A DNA stretch of 64,000 bases from Taklimakanibacter lacteus (GCA_003576695.1 QOZQ01000004.1:1-64000); one strand, 5' to 3'. Positions 18,495-27,340 are shown, counted from the first letter of the stretch. A program made the numbers and translations. The notes: generated by a model not told the origin, from the sequence alone.

Positions 18495-20429
18495 ATGGTT
18501 GCGGAGAATGAGATTGCCTTCCGCGTTCTAGGCAGCCCGCAGGTTTCCAACCTGCCGGGCGACATTGTCTTTCCGACCAAGGGGTTTCAATTGATCGCCC
18601 TTCTCGCCCTGGCGCCGTCGGGGCGGTTGACCCGCAAGGAGGCCGCCTCTCTGCTGTGGGACAGCGAGAGCGATGCCGCCGCTCTTACCAACCTGCGCCA
18701 GCTTCTTGCAAGAATGCGGAAGAGCCTGCCGGACGCGGATGACCTGCTGAGCGCGGATGCGCAGACCATCGCCATCGGCAGGCTCAGGCCGGCCATAGAT
18801 CTCTGCCGTTTCGAGATGGAAACCCGGTCCGAGCATTTGCCATCGGCGATGACGGTGTTCGATTTCTTCCGCGGCGACCTGCTCGAGGGGATCGACGATG
18901 CGACGGATGCGTTCTCGCACTGGCTTACGCGCGAACGCGCCGCCCTGCGGGAGCGCTTCTTTGCCTTCGCATCGATGACGCTGATCGAGCTGACGCGATA
19001 TGGCCGGGCATCGAAGCGCGATCTGACCCTGATCGCCACGCGGCTCCTGGCGCTGGAGCCCGAGCGCGAGGCCAGCTACCGGGCGATCATAGAAGCCTAT
19101 GGCCGCAACGGCATGCATGAGGATGCCGCACAAACCTATCAGTCTCTCGCGCAGATGCTGGAACGCGAGCACGGTGCGCACCCGTCGCCGGAGACGGTCG
19201 CCGTCGTGCGGCGGATTTTCGCCGGGCATTCCAGGCCGGAGCCAGACCGCTCACATCCCGCCGTGTCGATGGACCGGCATCCGCGCGTCGCCTTCCTGGC
19301 CCCGACATGGACTTTCGCGAAGGAGCGGGGAGCACTGCTCAGCGTCTTCATCGAGGATGTCGCCAACGAACTGAGCCGCTATCGCAGCTTTGCCGCGCTC
19401 GCTCCGCACAGTTCGCTCCGGGTCGGGCATGATTCGGGCATTCCCCTCGACAACGCCATTCTGCGGGCGGACTACACGATCAGCGGCTTTGTGAAGCCGG
19501 ATCATGGCGGAGAGGTTCTGGCGCTGCGCATGGTCAATTGCGCAACCGGGGAAATCGTCTGGTCGGGAGAGTTCGGGGTCGGACAGGCCGACCTTCTCAA
19601 GTCGTTCAGCGTCCTTTCGCATCGCGTGGCGTCCAGTCTCGGCTCCGCCCTGGAGCGCGACAGGCTGGCTGCGCTGCGCCGGAGCTCCAGCAGCAATGCC
19701 TATCTGCACTATCTGGAGGGGCAGGGCCTGTTGGCCAATTGCGACCTGATCGGGCTGCGCCGGGCCCGCAAATCCTTCCGGCGGGCGCTTGAGATCGACC
19801 AGGGCGCGGCCCCGGCGCGCGCCCGCGTCGCGCAAACGCTCTATCTCGAATGGATCCAGCTGGGGGGGAATGACCCGCAGCTGCTGCTCGAGGCGCGCCA
19901 GCAGGCGGAAGTCGCCATCGGGCTCGACCCCAATGACGCCATCGGCCACTGGGTGGACGGCACGATCGCGCTCTATCAGCAGGATTTCGACCATTGCGAG
20001 AAGAAGCTCGCGGAAGCCGATGCCCTGTGCCCCAATTCGGCGGATCTCCTCATTCAGTATGCCGATGCGCTCGCCCATCTCGGCGATCCCGATGCGGGAT
20101 GGACCAAATTCGAGCGCGCCCTCGATCTCAATCCCAGCCCTCCCGATCTCTATTGGTGGGCCGGCGCCAGCATCGCCTTTCGCCGGCAGGCCTATGACAA
20201 GGCAATAGATCTCTGTGGAAGACTGGCAAGCGACGAATCGGTGCTGGGCATTCTCGCCGCCAGCCATGCCTTCCTTGGTGACCTCAAGACCGCGCGCGGC
20301 TATGGCGCGCGCATCAAGGAAGCCTTTCCGGGAAAGGCCGCCGTCGACAGGAGCAAGGTCGTTCCCGACCGCGATCCAAAATACAGGCAAATTCGACTCG
20401 AGGGTCTCCGATTGGCGGGGGCGATTTAA
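18495..20429 (+). CDS. SARP/BTAD-type regulator with TPR half
   Basis: A large cytoplasmic regulator, 644 residues from this ATG (an in-frame GTG at 18354 would add 47). The N-terminus is an OmpR-like winged helix (FRVLGSPQVSNLPGDIVFPTKGFQL, RKEAASLLWD, NLRQLLARMRK), followed by a bacterial transcriptional activator domain (FFRGDLLEGID, FSHWLTRERAALRERF, REASYRAIIEAYGRNGMHEDAAQTYQ). A middle part resembles the TolB-like/adenylate-cyclase-associated fold (ADYTISGFV, RMVNCATGEIVWSGEF). The C-terminal 200 or so residues are TPR-like repeats (AEVAIGLDPNDAIGHW, KFERALDLNPSPPDLYWWAG). No ATPase domain is present. It ends 14 bases before the 138-residue protein gene, so it is probably the first gene and activator of the YcaO operon. 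Whether it responds to a ligand is not visible. Confidence 0.82.
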   Translation: MVAENEIAFRVLGSPQVSNLPGDIVFPTKGFQLIALLALAPSGRLTRKEAASLLWDSESDAAALTNLRQLLARMRKSLPDADDLLSADAQTIAIGRLRPAIDLCRFEMETRSEHLPSAMTVFDFFRGDLLEGIDDATDAFSHWLTRERAALRERFFAFASMTLIELTRYGRASKRDLTLIATRLLALEPEREASYRAIIEAYGRNGMHEDAAQTYQSLAQMLEREHGAHPSPETVAVVRRIFAGHSRPEPDRSHPAVSMDRHPRVAFLAPTWTFAKERGALLSVFIEDVANELSRYRSFAALAPHSSLRVGHDSGIPLDNAILRADYTISGFVKPDHGGEVLALRMVNCATGEIVWSGEFGVGQADLLKSFSVLSHRVASSLGSALERDRLAALRRSSSSNAYLHYLEGQGLLANCDLIGLRRARKSFRRALEIDQGAAPARARVAQTLYLEWIQLGGNDPQLLLEARQQAEVAIGLDPNDAIGHWVDGTIALYQQDFDHCEKKLAEADALCPNSADLLIQYADALAHLGDPDAGWTKFERALDLNPSPPDLYWWAGASIAFRRQAYDKAIDLCGRLASDESVLGILAASHAFLGDLKTARGYGARIKEAFPGKAAVDRSKVVPDRDPKYRQIRLEGLRLAGAI

Positions 20430-20443
20430 GCAGGAGAAGGGAA

Positions 20444-20860
20444 ATGGCGAAGACGAAGATCTATGTCGTGGGGGACAAGGAATCGGGGATACTGTTCGTG
20501 ACAATCGAGCCGCTGCGGGTAGCGGTCGTGTCCTTGGATGAGGTCAATGATTACGCGGCGAAGCACAAGAAGACAGCTGATGCCGTTTTCGGAGAAGTCG
20601 CCGCGGCGGCGCAAAAGATGATCATTCGAACCGACACGGGCAACATGCCGGCCAATGTGCAAGAAGTCTTCGACGCGTTCGGTGGATTGATAAGCAGGGG
20701 ATCGGTCATCTCCGATGCGGAATTCTGCTTCATAGCCGATGTAGACTCGCACGAATGGGGCACATACAGAGATAATTTCATACCGCTCGAACCCATCGTC
20801 ACGGCGCTGATATCGGCCGACGGCGGCGAGGCCAAGGAAGGCAAGCTGAAGGGGCCGTGA
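20444..20860 (+). CDS. 138-aa protein of unknown family; candidate substrate or partner of YcaO/TfuA
   Basis: I do not recognise this family. It starts MAKTKIYVVGDKESG after a strong RBS (GGAGAAGGG), has a mixed alpha/beta N-terminal half, a single Cys (AEFCFIADVDSHEWGTYRDNF) and a charged tail (GGEAKEGKLKGP). There is no signal peptide, no Nif11 or nitrile-hydratase-like leader, and no Ser/Thr/Cys-rich core. It sits directly upstream of YcaO, nine bases away, which is where RiPP precursors or leader-binding partners usually sit. It could be the modified protein, a chaperone or recognition protein, or something unrelated. It contains arginines (IIRTD, LISRGS, TYRDN) that a guanidine-modifying enzyme could act on. 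Confidence 0.7.
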   Translation: MAKTKIYVVGDKESGILFVTIEPLRVAVVSLDEVNDYAAKHKKTADAVFGEVAAAAQKMIIRTDTGNMPANVQEVFDAFGGLISRGSVISDAEFCFIADVDSHEWGTYRDNFIPLEPIVTALISADGGEAKEGKLKGP

Positions 20861-20869
20861 GCACGGTAA

Positions 20870-22153
20870 ATGGCTACGGATGCAGCCCATGCGGTCGTGC
20901 TTGCTGAAGCGCGTGCGCTGAGGACATCGCTTGCCTGCGACGATCCGGCGAGTGGCAGCGGTCACCACACCGCGCGCTCGCCGACGGATCTCGTAGCTGA
21001 GCTTGAACCTCATCTTAGCTCATTCGGCGTCACGCGAGTCGGGGATATAACGGGACTCGACGTCATCGGCATTCCGGTTTTCTTCGCGTGCCGTCCCAAT
21101 TCCTGGTCGCTCTCGGTGTGTCAAGGCAAGTCCATGCACGCAGATCAGGCACGGCTTGGCGCAATCATGGAATGCATGGAGCAGGCCCTGGCGGAACGAA
21201 GCGTTGACATGGTCGTCCGCCGAGCGAGCCGAGAGGACATGAGCCGCCAGGGGCTGCGATGTCTCGGTGAAAGCGCCATGCTCCGCTCGACACCCAAAGG
21301 GTTCGACAAGTCACGCGACTATTACTGGATGCAAGGCATCTCGCTCAAGGATGGTTGCGACGTCTATGCGCCTTATGAGCTTGTCGGCCTTGATCTGCGG
21401 ATCGACAGCACATGGGACCACGCGGCATTCAGGATGTCCTCCGTCGGCCTGGCGGCAGGAGCCTCGCTGTGCGACGCGGTGCTGCACGCCACGCTCGAAC
21501 TGGTCGAGCACGACGCAACTGCGCTGATCGATCTATTCGGCTTGGCCGCCGGCATCGGACGGCCCCTCGTTCATCGCCATGGGTCGTACGACGAACTCGA
21601 TCGTGCGGTGGCGATGGTCGAGAAGGCCGGACTGACCTGCTCATTCGCGGAGATTGCGGGCAAGGTCGGCATGCCGACCATTGCCGCCTTCATCGCCCCC
21701 GGGAATCACGAAAGCACAGGGCGCATCTTTGCGGGCTTTGCCTGCCGCTGCAGCCCGGAGGAATCGGCGCTCGCGGCCCTGCTCGAAGCGGCTCAGTCGC
21801 GGGTCACGCAAATCTCCGGCGCGCGCGACGATCTCTCGCCGGATGATTATGCCCGCAAAAGCCAACGCCTGAAATTCCGGCCGGGCAATGAAGCCTTCCT
21901 AGACAGCCTCGCGACATCTTGCGTGATCGACAAGACAGCCTCGCCCCTGTGGAAGCTCCGTCATGTGGTCGGCAAGATATTTCAGGCGGGTGTCGAGGAC
22001 ATATTCGTCTTTCCTCTCGGTGGAGGGGGAGCGGGAGTACGTGCTGCTCGCGTGCTGATGCCCAGCATGCAAGCCGCTGCCGGCAAGGGGGTCGTCCAAG
22101 TCGGAGTTCACCTGTTGACATCGTTGCTGCGGAATGCCGAGGAGCGCGTATGA
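20870..22153 (+). CDS. YcaO-family ATP-dependent peptide backbone modification enzyme
   Basis: A 427-residue YcaO protein. YcaO enzymes phosphorylate a peptide-bond oxygen with ATP, allowing azoline, thioamide or amidine formation. ATP-site motifs are visible: CQGKS at residues 84-88, AIMECMEQALAER with E101 and E104, ATLELVEHD with E210 and E213, and ALLEAAQSRVTQ with E306 and Q309. The C-terminus lacks the proline-rich PxPxP end of azoline-forming cyclodehydratases, and there is no E1-like partner gene. Instead it overlaps a TfuA gene by four bases. TfuA-coupled YcaOs are known in trifolitoxin biosynthesis and in archaeal thioamide formation on methyl-coenzyme M reductase, so thioamidation is a reasonable but unproven guess. 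Confidence 0.9.
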   Translation: MATDAAHAVVLAEARALRTSLACDDPASGSGHHTARSPTDLVAELEPHLSSFGVTRVGDITGLDVIGIPVFFACRPNSWSLSVCQGKSMHADQARLGAIMECMEQALAERSVDMVVRRASREDMSRQGLRCLGESAMLRSTPKGFDKSRDYYWMQGISLKDGCDVYAPYELVGLDLRIDSTWDHAAFRMSSVGLAAGASLCDAVLHATLELVEHDATALIDLFGLAAGIGRPLVHRHGSYDELDRAVAMVEKAGLTCSFAEIAGKVGMPTIAAFIAPGNHESTGRIFAGFACRCSPEESALAALLEAAQSRVTQISGARDDLSPDDYARKSQRLKFRPGNEAFLDSLATSCVIDKTASPLWKLRHVVGKIFQAGVEDIFVFPLGGGGAGVRAARVLMPSMQAAAGKGVVQVGVHLLTSLLRNAEERV

Positions 22154-22869
22154 CAGCGGTCATATTCGCCGGGCCCAGTATCCATGGGATTGACATGGGC
22201 AGATTTCCCACCCTGGAACTACGACCGCCTGCCGCTTGTGGCGACGTGCTACGGGCAATGCGCCAGGGCATCGCGCGCATCGGGCTGATTGACGGTCTTT
22301 TTGAGTCCGCTCCAGCCGTCTGGCACAAAGAGATATTGAGCGCTCTTGCCGCCGGCGCCGCCATATGGGGTGCAGCAAGCATGGGAGCGCTCCGGGCGGC
22401 CGAGTTGCATTGCTTCGGAATGACAGGGATTGGAAAGATCTTCGAGCAATATGTTTCGGGCGAAAGATATGCCGATGCGGATGTCGCGGTTGTGCATGCG
22501 CCGGCCGAGCTTGGTCATCTGCCGCTGACGGTGGCGCTGGTGGATGTCGAGGCAAGCCTTGCTCGGTTGTCGGACCGCGGCGTTCTCGATCGGCGAGACA
22601 TCGCCGCGCTCGCGGCGGCGGCATGCCGGCTACACTTCAAGGATCGAACCTGGTCGAGAGTCGTCCACGAGGCGGAGCGCAATGCCGGCGATACCGACAG
22701 GCTGCTTGCGCGCGTTTCGCAACATGCTTTCAGCCAGAAGACTCTCGATGCCGAGGCTCTTCTCGCGGAATTGGCGAAACCAGCCACGGAGACCGGATCG
22801 GCAGATCGCGCGGAAAAATTCAGGTTGAACAGGACGTACTTTCTCAACGCGCTGGAACGACGGACATGA
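22150..22869 (+). CDS. TfuA-like partner of YcaO
   Basis: A 239-residue protein with the TfuA core near its N-terminus: VIFAGPSI (residues 4-11), RPPAACGDVLRAM (25-37), IGLIDGLFESAPAVWHKEIL (44-63) and GAASMGALRAAEL (74-86). These are the best-conserved stretches of the family. TfuA is thought to help YcaO, possibly by delivering or activating sulfide for thioamide formation. The ATG sits in an ATGA overlap with the YcaO stop codon, and the next gene starts in another ATGA overlap, so the three proteins are coupled in translation. The C-terminal half is helical and less conserved. Confidence 0.92.
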   Translation: MTAVIFAGPSIHGIDMGRFPTLELRPPAACGDVLRAMRQGIARIGLIDGLFESAPAVWHKEILSALAAGAAIWGAASMGALRAAELHCFGMTGIGKIFEQYVSGERYADADVAVVHAPAELGHLPLTVALVDVEASLARLSDRGVLDRRDIAALAAAACRLHFKDRTWSRVVHEAERNAGDTDRLLARVSQHAFSQKTLDAEALLAELAKPATETGSADRAEKFRLNRTYFLNALERRT

Positions 22870-24038
22870 CATCAAACGCCAGCTACGTGCTGTTCAGCGA
22901 CCTGGGTGGGGCCGTGAAGCGGATCGCCATGCAATTCGCGCCATTTCTCTTTCAGGATGCCGACCGACGCGCAGTATATGCAAGCCTGCTGGGTGAATTC
23001 GGTTGCACGACGCATGTCTCCGTCCTGATCGATGCGACGCAAGCCGACCTGTTCGATGACTGGGTATCGGGTCTTGCGCTCAAGTGCACCGTCGTGCCCG
23101 TCCCCGTGCCGGGCGATGAATTGGGAAAGATCCGTGTGTGGATACGTGATAGTTTCCTATGCGCAATGGAAGGCAGTACGCGCAGATATCTTAGACCGAG
23201 TTCGAGCAAGGATGAAGACGGGAGCCAGGCCCAATGGCTGGGGCAATTCGATGGAACGACGGTAGAGCCCGTGAATGTCCATCTCGACGGCGGTGATTGC
23301 CTGGTCGGCCTTGGCATCTGGTTCGTAGGTGCCCAGGCCGTATGGCATACTGCGGATATGGAAGGGCAAACCTGCACCTATCCCGAGGCACTGGCGCGGA
23401 TCGGCGCGATCCAAGGCCAGCTTCCGTTCGTTGTCGGATACAAGGTTGCAAATATCCGGAACAAGTTTCAGTGGCTGCTGTCCGAGCTGAGATACAAGGC
23501 AAGGGAGGCCGCTGCCGAGCGCAGTGAGGTGCGACCGTTGAGCGGTCTCTTTCCCGGCCTCGTGATCACCCTGACCATCCTTCGCCAAGTCCTGTTCTTC
23601 CTGATGAATCAGGACGAGCTGACGCAGACCTGGGCGCATGTCGACCTGATTTTCTGTCCGACCGGCCGGAAGAAGGGCGACAAGCACACTATCCTCGTCG
23701 CCCAGGCACAAGATGGCAACGAGGCAGACGGACAGAACGATCGGCTCAATGCGGTGGCCGACCATTTGACCTCGCAGGGATTTGACGTCCAGCGCAACCC
23801 CACTTTCTTCGTGGTCTCCGACGAGTACATCCTGGGGTACAACAATGTCATCATGCAGACTAACCCGGATATCGTCTGGTTGCCGCAATTCGGTGGGAAG
23901 TATGCGGTCGAGGATGAAAGGAATGTAGAAATTTGGGAGGGCCTTGGTTACGAGGTCAGAAAAATCCCCGGATGCCTAGCTTTCGCCAAGAGCCAGGGTG
24001 CGATACGCTGCCTGACCAATGTCGTGGAAAGATACTGA
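22866..24038 (+). CDS. Guanidine-modifying enzyme fold (agmatine/peptidylarginine deiminase-like)
   Basis: A 390-residue protein from the ATG at 22866, inside the TfuA stop codon overlap. Motifs of the deiminase/amidinotransferase superfamily are all visible: RVWIRDSF (W92, R94, D95), HLDGGDCL (139-146), HVDLIF with H258 and D260 as the HxD pair, LGYNNVIMQTN followed by WLPQFGG, and GAIRCLTN near the C-terminus with the nucleophile C382. The set agrees with a working enzyme that attacks a guanidine carbon through a cysteine. It could make citrulline, ornithine or transfer an amidino group. A small-molecule agmatine deiminase would be longer in the conserved parts and rarely sits in such an operon. 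Its tight coupling to YcaO-TfuA suggests a peptide substrate. Confidence 0.8.
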   Translation: MTSNASYVLFSDLGGAVKRIAMQFAPFLFQDADRRAVYASLLGEFGCTTHVSVLIDATQADLFDDWVSGLALKCTVVPVPVPGDELGKIRVWIRDSFLCAMEGSTRRYLRPSSSKDEDGSQAQWLGQFDGTTVEPVNVHLDGGDCLVGLGIWFVGAQAVWHTADMEGQTCTYPEALARIGAIQGQLPFVVGYKVANIRNKFQWLLSELRYKAREAAAERSEVRPLSGLFPGLVITLTILRQVLFFLMNQDELTQTWAHVDLIFCPTGRKKGDKHTILVAQAQDGNEADGQNDRLNAVADHLTSQGFDVQRNPTFFVVSDEYILGYNNVIMQTNPDIVWLPQFGGKYAVEDERNVEIWEGLGYEVRKIPGCLAFAKSQGAIRCLTNVVERY

Positions 24039-24103
24039 TCCAGTCCTGATCCACATGACCCGGCGAATCTTGCCGGCAGGTCGAGACTCCTGTTGAATTT
24101 GAA

Positions 24104-24949
24104 TCAGGACCCGATCCAGTCCGCCATTCTTCGGAATGCGATCTGTTTCGACCGGCGGGCGCAGGAGGACTGCAGGAAGCTGTGTCCTTCGAAGGGATGG
24201 GGATCGATGGTGACAGGATGCGCCTTGGCGCGCAAAGCCCGCGCCAGGGCAAGTGAATCATTGCGCAGCGGGTCGCGTCCGGCAATGAGCAGATAGACCG
24301 GCGCGTCCAGGCCGCGGGCGAGGGCAGGGAGAGAGCAGATGCCTTCGCCGGCGCTGGCATTGGCGGCCAGCCAGTAACGTCTCATGCTTCCGGCATCGAG
24401 GCCGTCACGCGCCGCAGCTGCACCATGGAGGCGCGGATTGGCGGTAAGACCGAAGCCGCCATAGAAGCTCATGGCGCCGGCGATCTGCAATCCCATGCGC
24501 CGGGCCCGGCTTGCCGTCGCCAAGGCAAGGGCGCCCCCGGCTGAATCGCCAGCCAGGATGCCCGAAGCGAATGCCCCCTCGATCCCCAGATAATGGCCGA
24601 TCACCGCGAGGCCGTCGGCGAGCGCGGCCTCCGCCTTGTGCTCGGGCGCCAGGCGGTAATCGATCGAGATGACCGGAAGGCCGCTGGCCGCGGCAAGCGC
24701 CTCGGAAATATCGGCATGGGTCGAAGGCGAGCCGACGATCCAGCCGCCGCCATGGAAGTAGAAGATTGCGCGATCGCGGTGGATTCCCGGATTGTGGACC
24801 AGGAGGCGGATGAGCCGGTCGCCGGCATCGATCATTTGCCATTCATGCGGACCCTCCGGTGTCACATGGCGGGCGCGCTCATAGGCAGCGCGCAGATTCC
24901 TCACATTGCCGCGCTGCCAGTCGAGTCGAAGCCGTTGGCGCGCACTCAT
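24104..24949 (-). CDS. HSL-type alpha/beta hydrolase (esterase)
   Basis: A 281-residue serine hydrolase. The oxyanion-hole motif HGGGW is near residue 75, the nucleophile motif GDSAGG near 139, the acid in GRDPL near 231 and the catalytic His in EGHSF near 259. This is the hormone-sensitive-lipase family layout. The ATG follows the binding-protein stop codon with no gap, so it is the last gene of the run 28645 to 24104. It probably cleaves an ester or amide of a compound handled by the upstream genes; the substrate is unknown. Confidence 0.87.
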   Translation of the reverse strand: MSARQRLRLDWQRGNVRNLRAAYERARHVTPEGPHEWQMIDAGDRLIRLLVHNPGIHRDRAIFYFHGGGWIVGSPSTHADISEALAAASGLPVISIDYRLAPEHKAEAALADGLAVIGHYLGIEGAFASGILAGDSAGGALALATASRARRMGLQIAGAMSFYGGFGLTANPRLHGAAAARDGLDAGSMRRYWLAANASAGEGICSLPALARGLDAPVYLLIAGRDPLRNDSLALARALRAKAHPVTIDPHPFEGHSFLQSSCARRSKQIAFRRMADWIGS

Positions 24950-26563
24950 TCAGGACTCGAACCACCAGCGTTCGGCGCCGCGGGCACCATCGAGCGGCCA
25001 GCTCGAGGTGAGCACACCCGAATGCTGGACATTGGCGCGGCGTGCATAGATCCAGTTGCGGAAGAAGGGGATGATGACGGAGCCTTTGTCGTGCAGGATG
25101 CGCTGCATCTCGCCATACATCTGGGTCCGTTTCGGCTTGTCGAGCTCGGCGCGGGCCGCCAATAGGAGCTGGTTGAAGCGGTCATCCTCGAAATGCGAGT
25201 CGTTCCAGTCGGCGCCCGCCGCATAGCCCAAGGTGAAGATGATGTCGGGAGTCGGGCGCTGGCCCCAGCCGGCAAGACAGAAGGGCTTCTTGAGCCAGAT
25301 ATTCGACCAGTAGCTGTCATTGGGCTCGCGCATGACATTGACCTCGATGCCGGCCGCCTTGGCGGTCTCACTGAACAGCAGCGCCATGTCGACGCCCGAG
25401 GTGATGACGACATCGGCCGCGGATAGGTCGATCTTGAGATTTTCAAGCCCCGCCTTCTTCAGATGGAATTTCGCCTTGTCGGGATCATAGGCGCGCTGCT
25501 CGATCGAGCCATCGTAATAAGGCATGATCGGGCTGATCGGATGGTCATTGCCGATCGAGCCATGGCCGTTCAGCACCATCTTGACGGTAGCTTCACGGTC
25601 TACCGCATATTTGAGCGCCAGCCTGACATCGGGATTGTCGAAAGGTGCTGCGTCCTGAAACATGGGCATGGACACATGAGTGCCGGTCGGCACCTCGTCA
25701 ACCTTGAGATTGGGGTCGCGCTCCAGCATCTGCACGGTCTTGAAGTCGCATTCGATCATGGCATCGAGCGAGCTGGTGAGAAGGGCGGTCTGGCGGGCAT
25801 TCACATCCGGGATCGCCGTATATTCGACCGCGTCGAAATGAGCGCGGTCGGCCTTCCAGTAGTTCCTGAAGCGCTCGAGCGAGGCCTGGACGCCCGGATT
25901 GAAGGCCTTGACCACATAGCCGCCGGTGCCGGCGTCATTGGCGAAGCTCACCTTGCCTTCACCATCGGCCGGCAGCATGACCAGATGATAGTCGGTCAGC
26001 ATGAAGGGCAGGTCGGCATTGCCGCTGGCAAGCTTGATCACCAGGGTGTTCTTGTCGTCGGCCTTGATGTCCTCGACCGAGGCGAGCAGCGCCTTGGCGC
26101 CCGAGGTCGACTTCTCACCGCGATGGTGATTGAGGGAGGCGACCGCATCCATCGCATCGAAGGTCTTGCCATTGTGGAATTCGACCCCCTTGCGCAGTTT
26201 CAACACCCAGGTCCTGGCGTCGGGCGATGTCTCCCAGGATTCGGCCAGCTCGCCCGCCACATCGTTTTCGGGCGTGATCTCGGTCAGGAAATTGCGGTGG
26301 GTGTGCGCCATGGTGATCATGAAGCGCGAATTGGTGGTGGCGGGATCCATGCTGTCGGTGGTGTTGCCGTCATCGAGACCGGCGCGGAACTGGCCGCCCT
26401 TGACCGGCGCGGCTTTGGCCGTCTTCGACCACAGGCTCGTGGCAAGCGGCAGCGTCACGCCGAGCGCCAGGGCGCCTGACAGGAAGGAGCGCCGGCTTAC
26501 TTTTCCGATGCGCGCGGCGAGCAGAAGATTGTGGAGTTCAGGCGAAGTCTTGCGCAGGCCCAT
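24950..26563 (-). CDS. Family-5 (peptide/opine/nickel type) ABC substrate-binding protein
   Basis: A 537-residue periplasmic binding protein. The N-terminus has a twin-arginine type signal (SRRSFLSGALALGVTLPLA) about 25 residues in, then KGGQFRAGL and the family opening TTDSMDPAT. Segments such as WVLKLRKGVEFHNGKTFDAMDAV and DVRLALKYAVDREA are typical of solute-binding family 5. No permease or ATPase genes accompany it, so it must use a transporter encoded elsewhere. It is followed without gap by the esterase gene. Confidence 0.88.
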   Translation of the reverse strand: MGLRKTSPELHNLLLAARIGKVSRRSFLSGALALGVTLPLATSLWSKTAKAAPVKGGQFRAGLDDGNTTDSMDPATTNSRFMITMAHTHRNFLTEITPENDVAGELAESWETSPDARTWVLKLRKGVEFHNGKTFDAMDAVASLNHHRGEKSTSGAKALLASVEDIKADDKNTLVIKLASGNADLPFMLTDYHLVMLPADGEGKVSFANDAGTGGYVVKAFNPGVQASLERFRNYWKADRAHFDAVEYTAIPDVNARQTALLTSSLDAMIECDFKTVQMLERDPNLKVDEVPTGTHVSMPMFQDAAPFDNPDVRLALKYAVDREATVKMVLNGHGSIGNDHPISPIMPYYDGSIEQRAYDPDKAKFHLKKAGLENLKIDLSAADVVITSGVDMALLFSETAKAAGIEVNVMREPNDSYWSNIWLKKPFCLAGWGQRPTPDIIFTLGYAAGADWNDSHFEDDRFNQLLLAARAELDKPKRTQMYGEMQRILHDKGSVIIPFFRNWIYARRANVQHSGVLTSSWPLDGARGAERWWFES

Positions 26564-26656
26564 GACAGTCTCCTCCGATATGTGTTCTGGTTGGAGAGAA
26601 GACTAAGCGCGGGGCCTGGGCCCAAATGTTCAAGTCTCCGGGAAATATGTGCAGGT

Positions 26657-27340
26657 TTAGAGCCCGTCATAGAGCTCGGCAGCGTCGGTGAAGTTGAACA
26701 GGATCGGTACCGGCCGTTCGGCGACCCAGGCTTGCGCCTCGTCGTCCTGCAGCAAGGCAAGCGCGCGCTCCGTATCGGCGACGGCGCCGCCATAGAGCCG
26801 GTTGGCGAGATTGAGCGTGGCGGTCCTGTGCATGGCCTCGGTGCCGCTGCCGCACGCGTCCTTTACCAGCAGGACGCGGAAGCCTTGGGCCATCGCATCG
26901 CGGATGGTGGCGGCGATGCAGGCCTCGGTCCATACGCCCGAAACGATCAGCCACTCTATGCCCTTCTCCCGGAGAAGCGGCGCCAGATCGCCCTCGCAAA
27001 AGGCGCTGGCATCGTTCTTGACGATAACCGGCTCGCCGTGGCGCGGCGCCACTTCATGGCAGATCGCAGTCATCGGGCTCTTCGCGTCACTGAAGGTCGG
27101 TCGCCCGTCCGATGAGGTCGGCTCGAAGGGGCGCGGCGGTCTCTTGCTGAAGTCGCGTATATAGGCGGCATGGACGACCACGCGGCCGGTGGCGCGCGCC
27201 GCCTCCAGGAGCCGCGCGGCATTGCCGAGGATCCGATCCATACCGAAAGCCTTGTATTGCGGATCGTGGCGCTGCTCCTCCTGCAGGTCGACCAGCAGGA
27301 GCGCCACGGTCCGGCCCTTGAGCGACAGCGTCGTTCTCAT
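26657..27340 (-). CDS. Isochorismatase-fold cysteine hydrolase
   Basis: A 227-residue amidohydrolase-like protein with the family triad: Asp in LLLVDLQEEQ (about residue 18), Lys in VIVKNDASAF (about 106) and Cys in SGVWTEACIAATIRDA (about 139). Relatives include nicotinamidase, ureidoacrylate amidohydrolase and N-carbamoylsarcosine amidase. It starts directly after the M24 gene stop codon, so the two are cotranscribed and probably act in one pathway, perhaps removing an amide or carbamoyl group. Confidence 0.87.
   Translation of the reverse strand: MRTTLSLKGRTVALLLVDLQEEQRHDPQYKAFGMDRILGNAARLLEAARATGRVVVHAAYIRDFSKRPPRPFEPTSSDGRPTFSDAKSPMTAICHEVAPRHGEPVIVKNDASAFCEGDLAPLLREKGIEWLIVSGVWTEACIAATIRDAMAQGFRVLLVKDACGSGTEAMHRTATLNLANRLYGGAVADTERALALLQDDEAQAWVAERPVPILFNFTDAAELYDGL

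Noticed and set aside
20870-22153. Azoline-forming cyclodehydratase of a classical LAP/thiopeptide cluster
   Set aside because: No C-terminal PxPxP, no E1-like or dehydrogenase gene, and a TfuA partner instead.
22365-22865. Upstream extension of the deiminase-fold frame
   Set aside because: It overlaps TfuA fully in another frame; the ATG at 22866 overlaps the TfuA stop codon and gives the family start.
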